Source of the DNA: an uncultured Collinsella sp.
Lineage (GTDB): Bacteria > Actinomycetota > Coriobacteriia > Coriobacteriales > Coriobacteriaceae
Assembly: GCA_900549335.1 (NCBI GenBank)
Contig: UROJ01000089.1
Span: 1-6,373 of the forward strand
Reading direction: 5' to 3'
Length of the DNA stretch: 6,373 bases
Part shown: piece by piece, positions 6,178 to 6,373 of the stretch
Layout: the number at the start of each line of letters is the position of its first letter
Position numbering within the stretch: the stretch's first letter is position 1
Notes under the pieces: model-generated
What the model saw: only the letters and a program-made list of their open reading frames with translations
Told to the model about the DNA's origin: nothing
Databases searched by the model: none
Position numbers and translations under genes: made by a program

Positions 6178-6190
6178 GGAAACGTTTCAC
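6178..6190. promoter_or_regulatory. LacI-type operator-like palindrome in the PTS EIIA leader
   Basis: GAAACGTTTC (6179-6188) is a perfect 10-bp palindrome with a central CG. This is the usual core of LacI-family operators, including catabolite-response-like sites. It is centred about 30 bp downstream of the predicted transcription start, so a bound repressor would act as a roadblock. It matches the Gram-positive cre consensus only partly at the outer positions. An adjoining palindrome CACATGTG covers 6188-6195, and GTTTC recurs at 6195-6199. Confidence 0.6.
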
Positions 6191-6219
6191 ATGTGTTTCG
6201 CGGCTTGGTCAACGCCCCT

Positions 6220-6248
6220 ATTCTACGCTGCTCAACGATACCTCTGAA
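6220..6248 (-). promoter_or_regulatory. Predicted promoter of the PTS EIIA gene
   Basis: On the minus strand TTCAGA (6248-6243) and TAGAAT (6225-6220) are separated by 17 bp. The -10 matches 5 of 6 consensus bases, the -35 4 of 6. Transcription would begin near 6213, giving a leader of about 80 nt. A 10-bp palindrome TGATATATCA (6260-6269) lies just upstream of the -35 and could be an activator or repressor site. Confidence 0.55.
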
Positions 6249-6327
6249 CTGGGATTATGTGATATATCAGTTGAAGGGAAACTTATTGCCGGAGTGTTTC
6301 TGCGCCACGGGTTCAAGTGGGGTACGC

Positions 6328-6373
6328 TTGAAGGCGAAAAACAAGGGCGCATAATTTGCGCGAAGGGAGCACA
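6328..6373 (+). promoter_or_regulatory. Possible promoter and ribosome binding site of a divergent gene beyond the right edge
   Basis: On the plus strand TTGAAG (6328-6333) and CATAAT (6350-6355) are 16 bp apart. AAGGGAG (6363-6369) lies 4 nt from the window end, as expected for a ribosome binding site of a gene starting just outside. The -10 is embedded in the inverted repeat GCGCA-TAATT-TGCGC (6347-6361), and the -35 overlaps the right arm of TTCAAG-N9-CTTGAA (6312-6332). The leader would be very short if this -10 is used, so a promoter further upstream is an alternative. The start codon is not visible. Confidence 0.35.

Noticed and set aside
6132..6212. N-terminal extension of the PTS EIIA protein
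   Set aside because: The extension has no family similarity and covers the leader with the LacI-type palindrome; the ATG at 6131 has an ideal ribosome binding site and the normal MGLLDSLKS beginning.
1..6373. CRISPR arrays, insertion sequences, tRNA or rRNA genes
   Set aside because: No regularly spaced repeats, transposase-like frames, terminal repeats of insertion sequences or cloverleaf-forming segments were seen on either strand.

Overview
This is a GC-rich bacterial window (roughly 60% by eye). Every complete gene is on the minus strand, so transcription runs from right to left. The strong third-position GC bias, the Tat-type lipoprotein signal, the gene content and the protein style suggest an actinobacterial gut anaerobe of the Coriobacteriia, probably Collinsella or a close relative. 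This taxonomic call is inference from general familiarity and not a database match.

Layout in transcription order (right to left). (1) Positions 6132-6373 form an intergenic region. It carries a promoter for the PTS gene, a LacI-type palindrome in that gene's leader, and at the extreme right edge a possible promoter and ribosome binding site for a divergent gene outside the window. (2) 6131-5568 encodes a stand-alone glucose-family PTS EIIA protein (Crr-like), closed by a strong terminator. (3) 5386-3983 encodes asparaginyl-tRNA synthetase (asnS) with an extended -10 promoter and a textbook terminator. (4) 3724-2939 encodes a WYL-type transcriptional regulator whose leader is rich in inverted repeats. 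(5) 2778-1798, 1593-670 and 677-1 encode a three-gene ABC importer: substrate-binding lipoprotein, permease, and an ATPase cut by the left edge of the window. It belongs to the TrpXYZ-like family (ABC_sub_bind type).

How the parts relate. asnS and the PTS gene are each bounded by a promoter and a terminator and look like independent single-gene units. The WYL regulator lies directly upstream of the ABC importer on the same strand. Its upstream region and that of the importer share a conspicuous 17-19 bp sequence in the same orientation (3805-3821 and 2902-2920). This suggests a common binding site, so the regulator may control both itself and the transporter. The importer's substrate cannot be read from the sequence; relatives move aromatic amino acids, and no T-box was found to support that here.

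No mobile element, CRISPR array, rRNA or tRNA was found, and I see no wholly new multi-gene system. The parts that reward attention are the regulatory sequences: the shared motif, the 21-bp-phased direct repeat, the hairpin that could hide the regulator's ribosome binding site, the hairpin between the binding-protein and permease genes, and the LacI-type site in the PTS leader.
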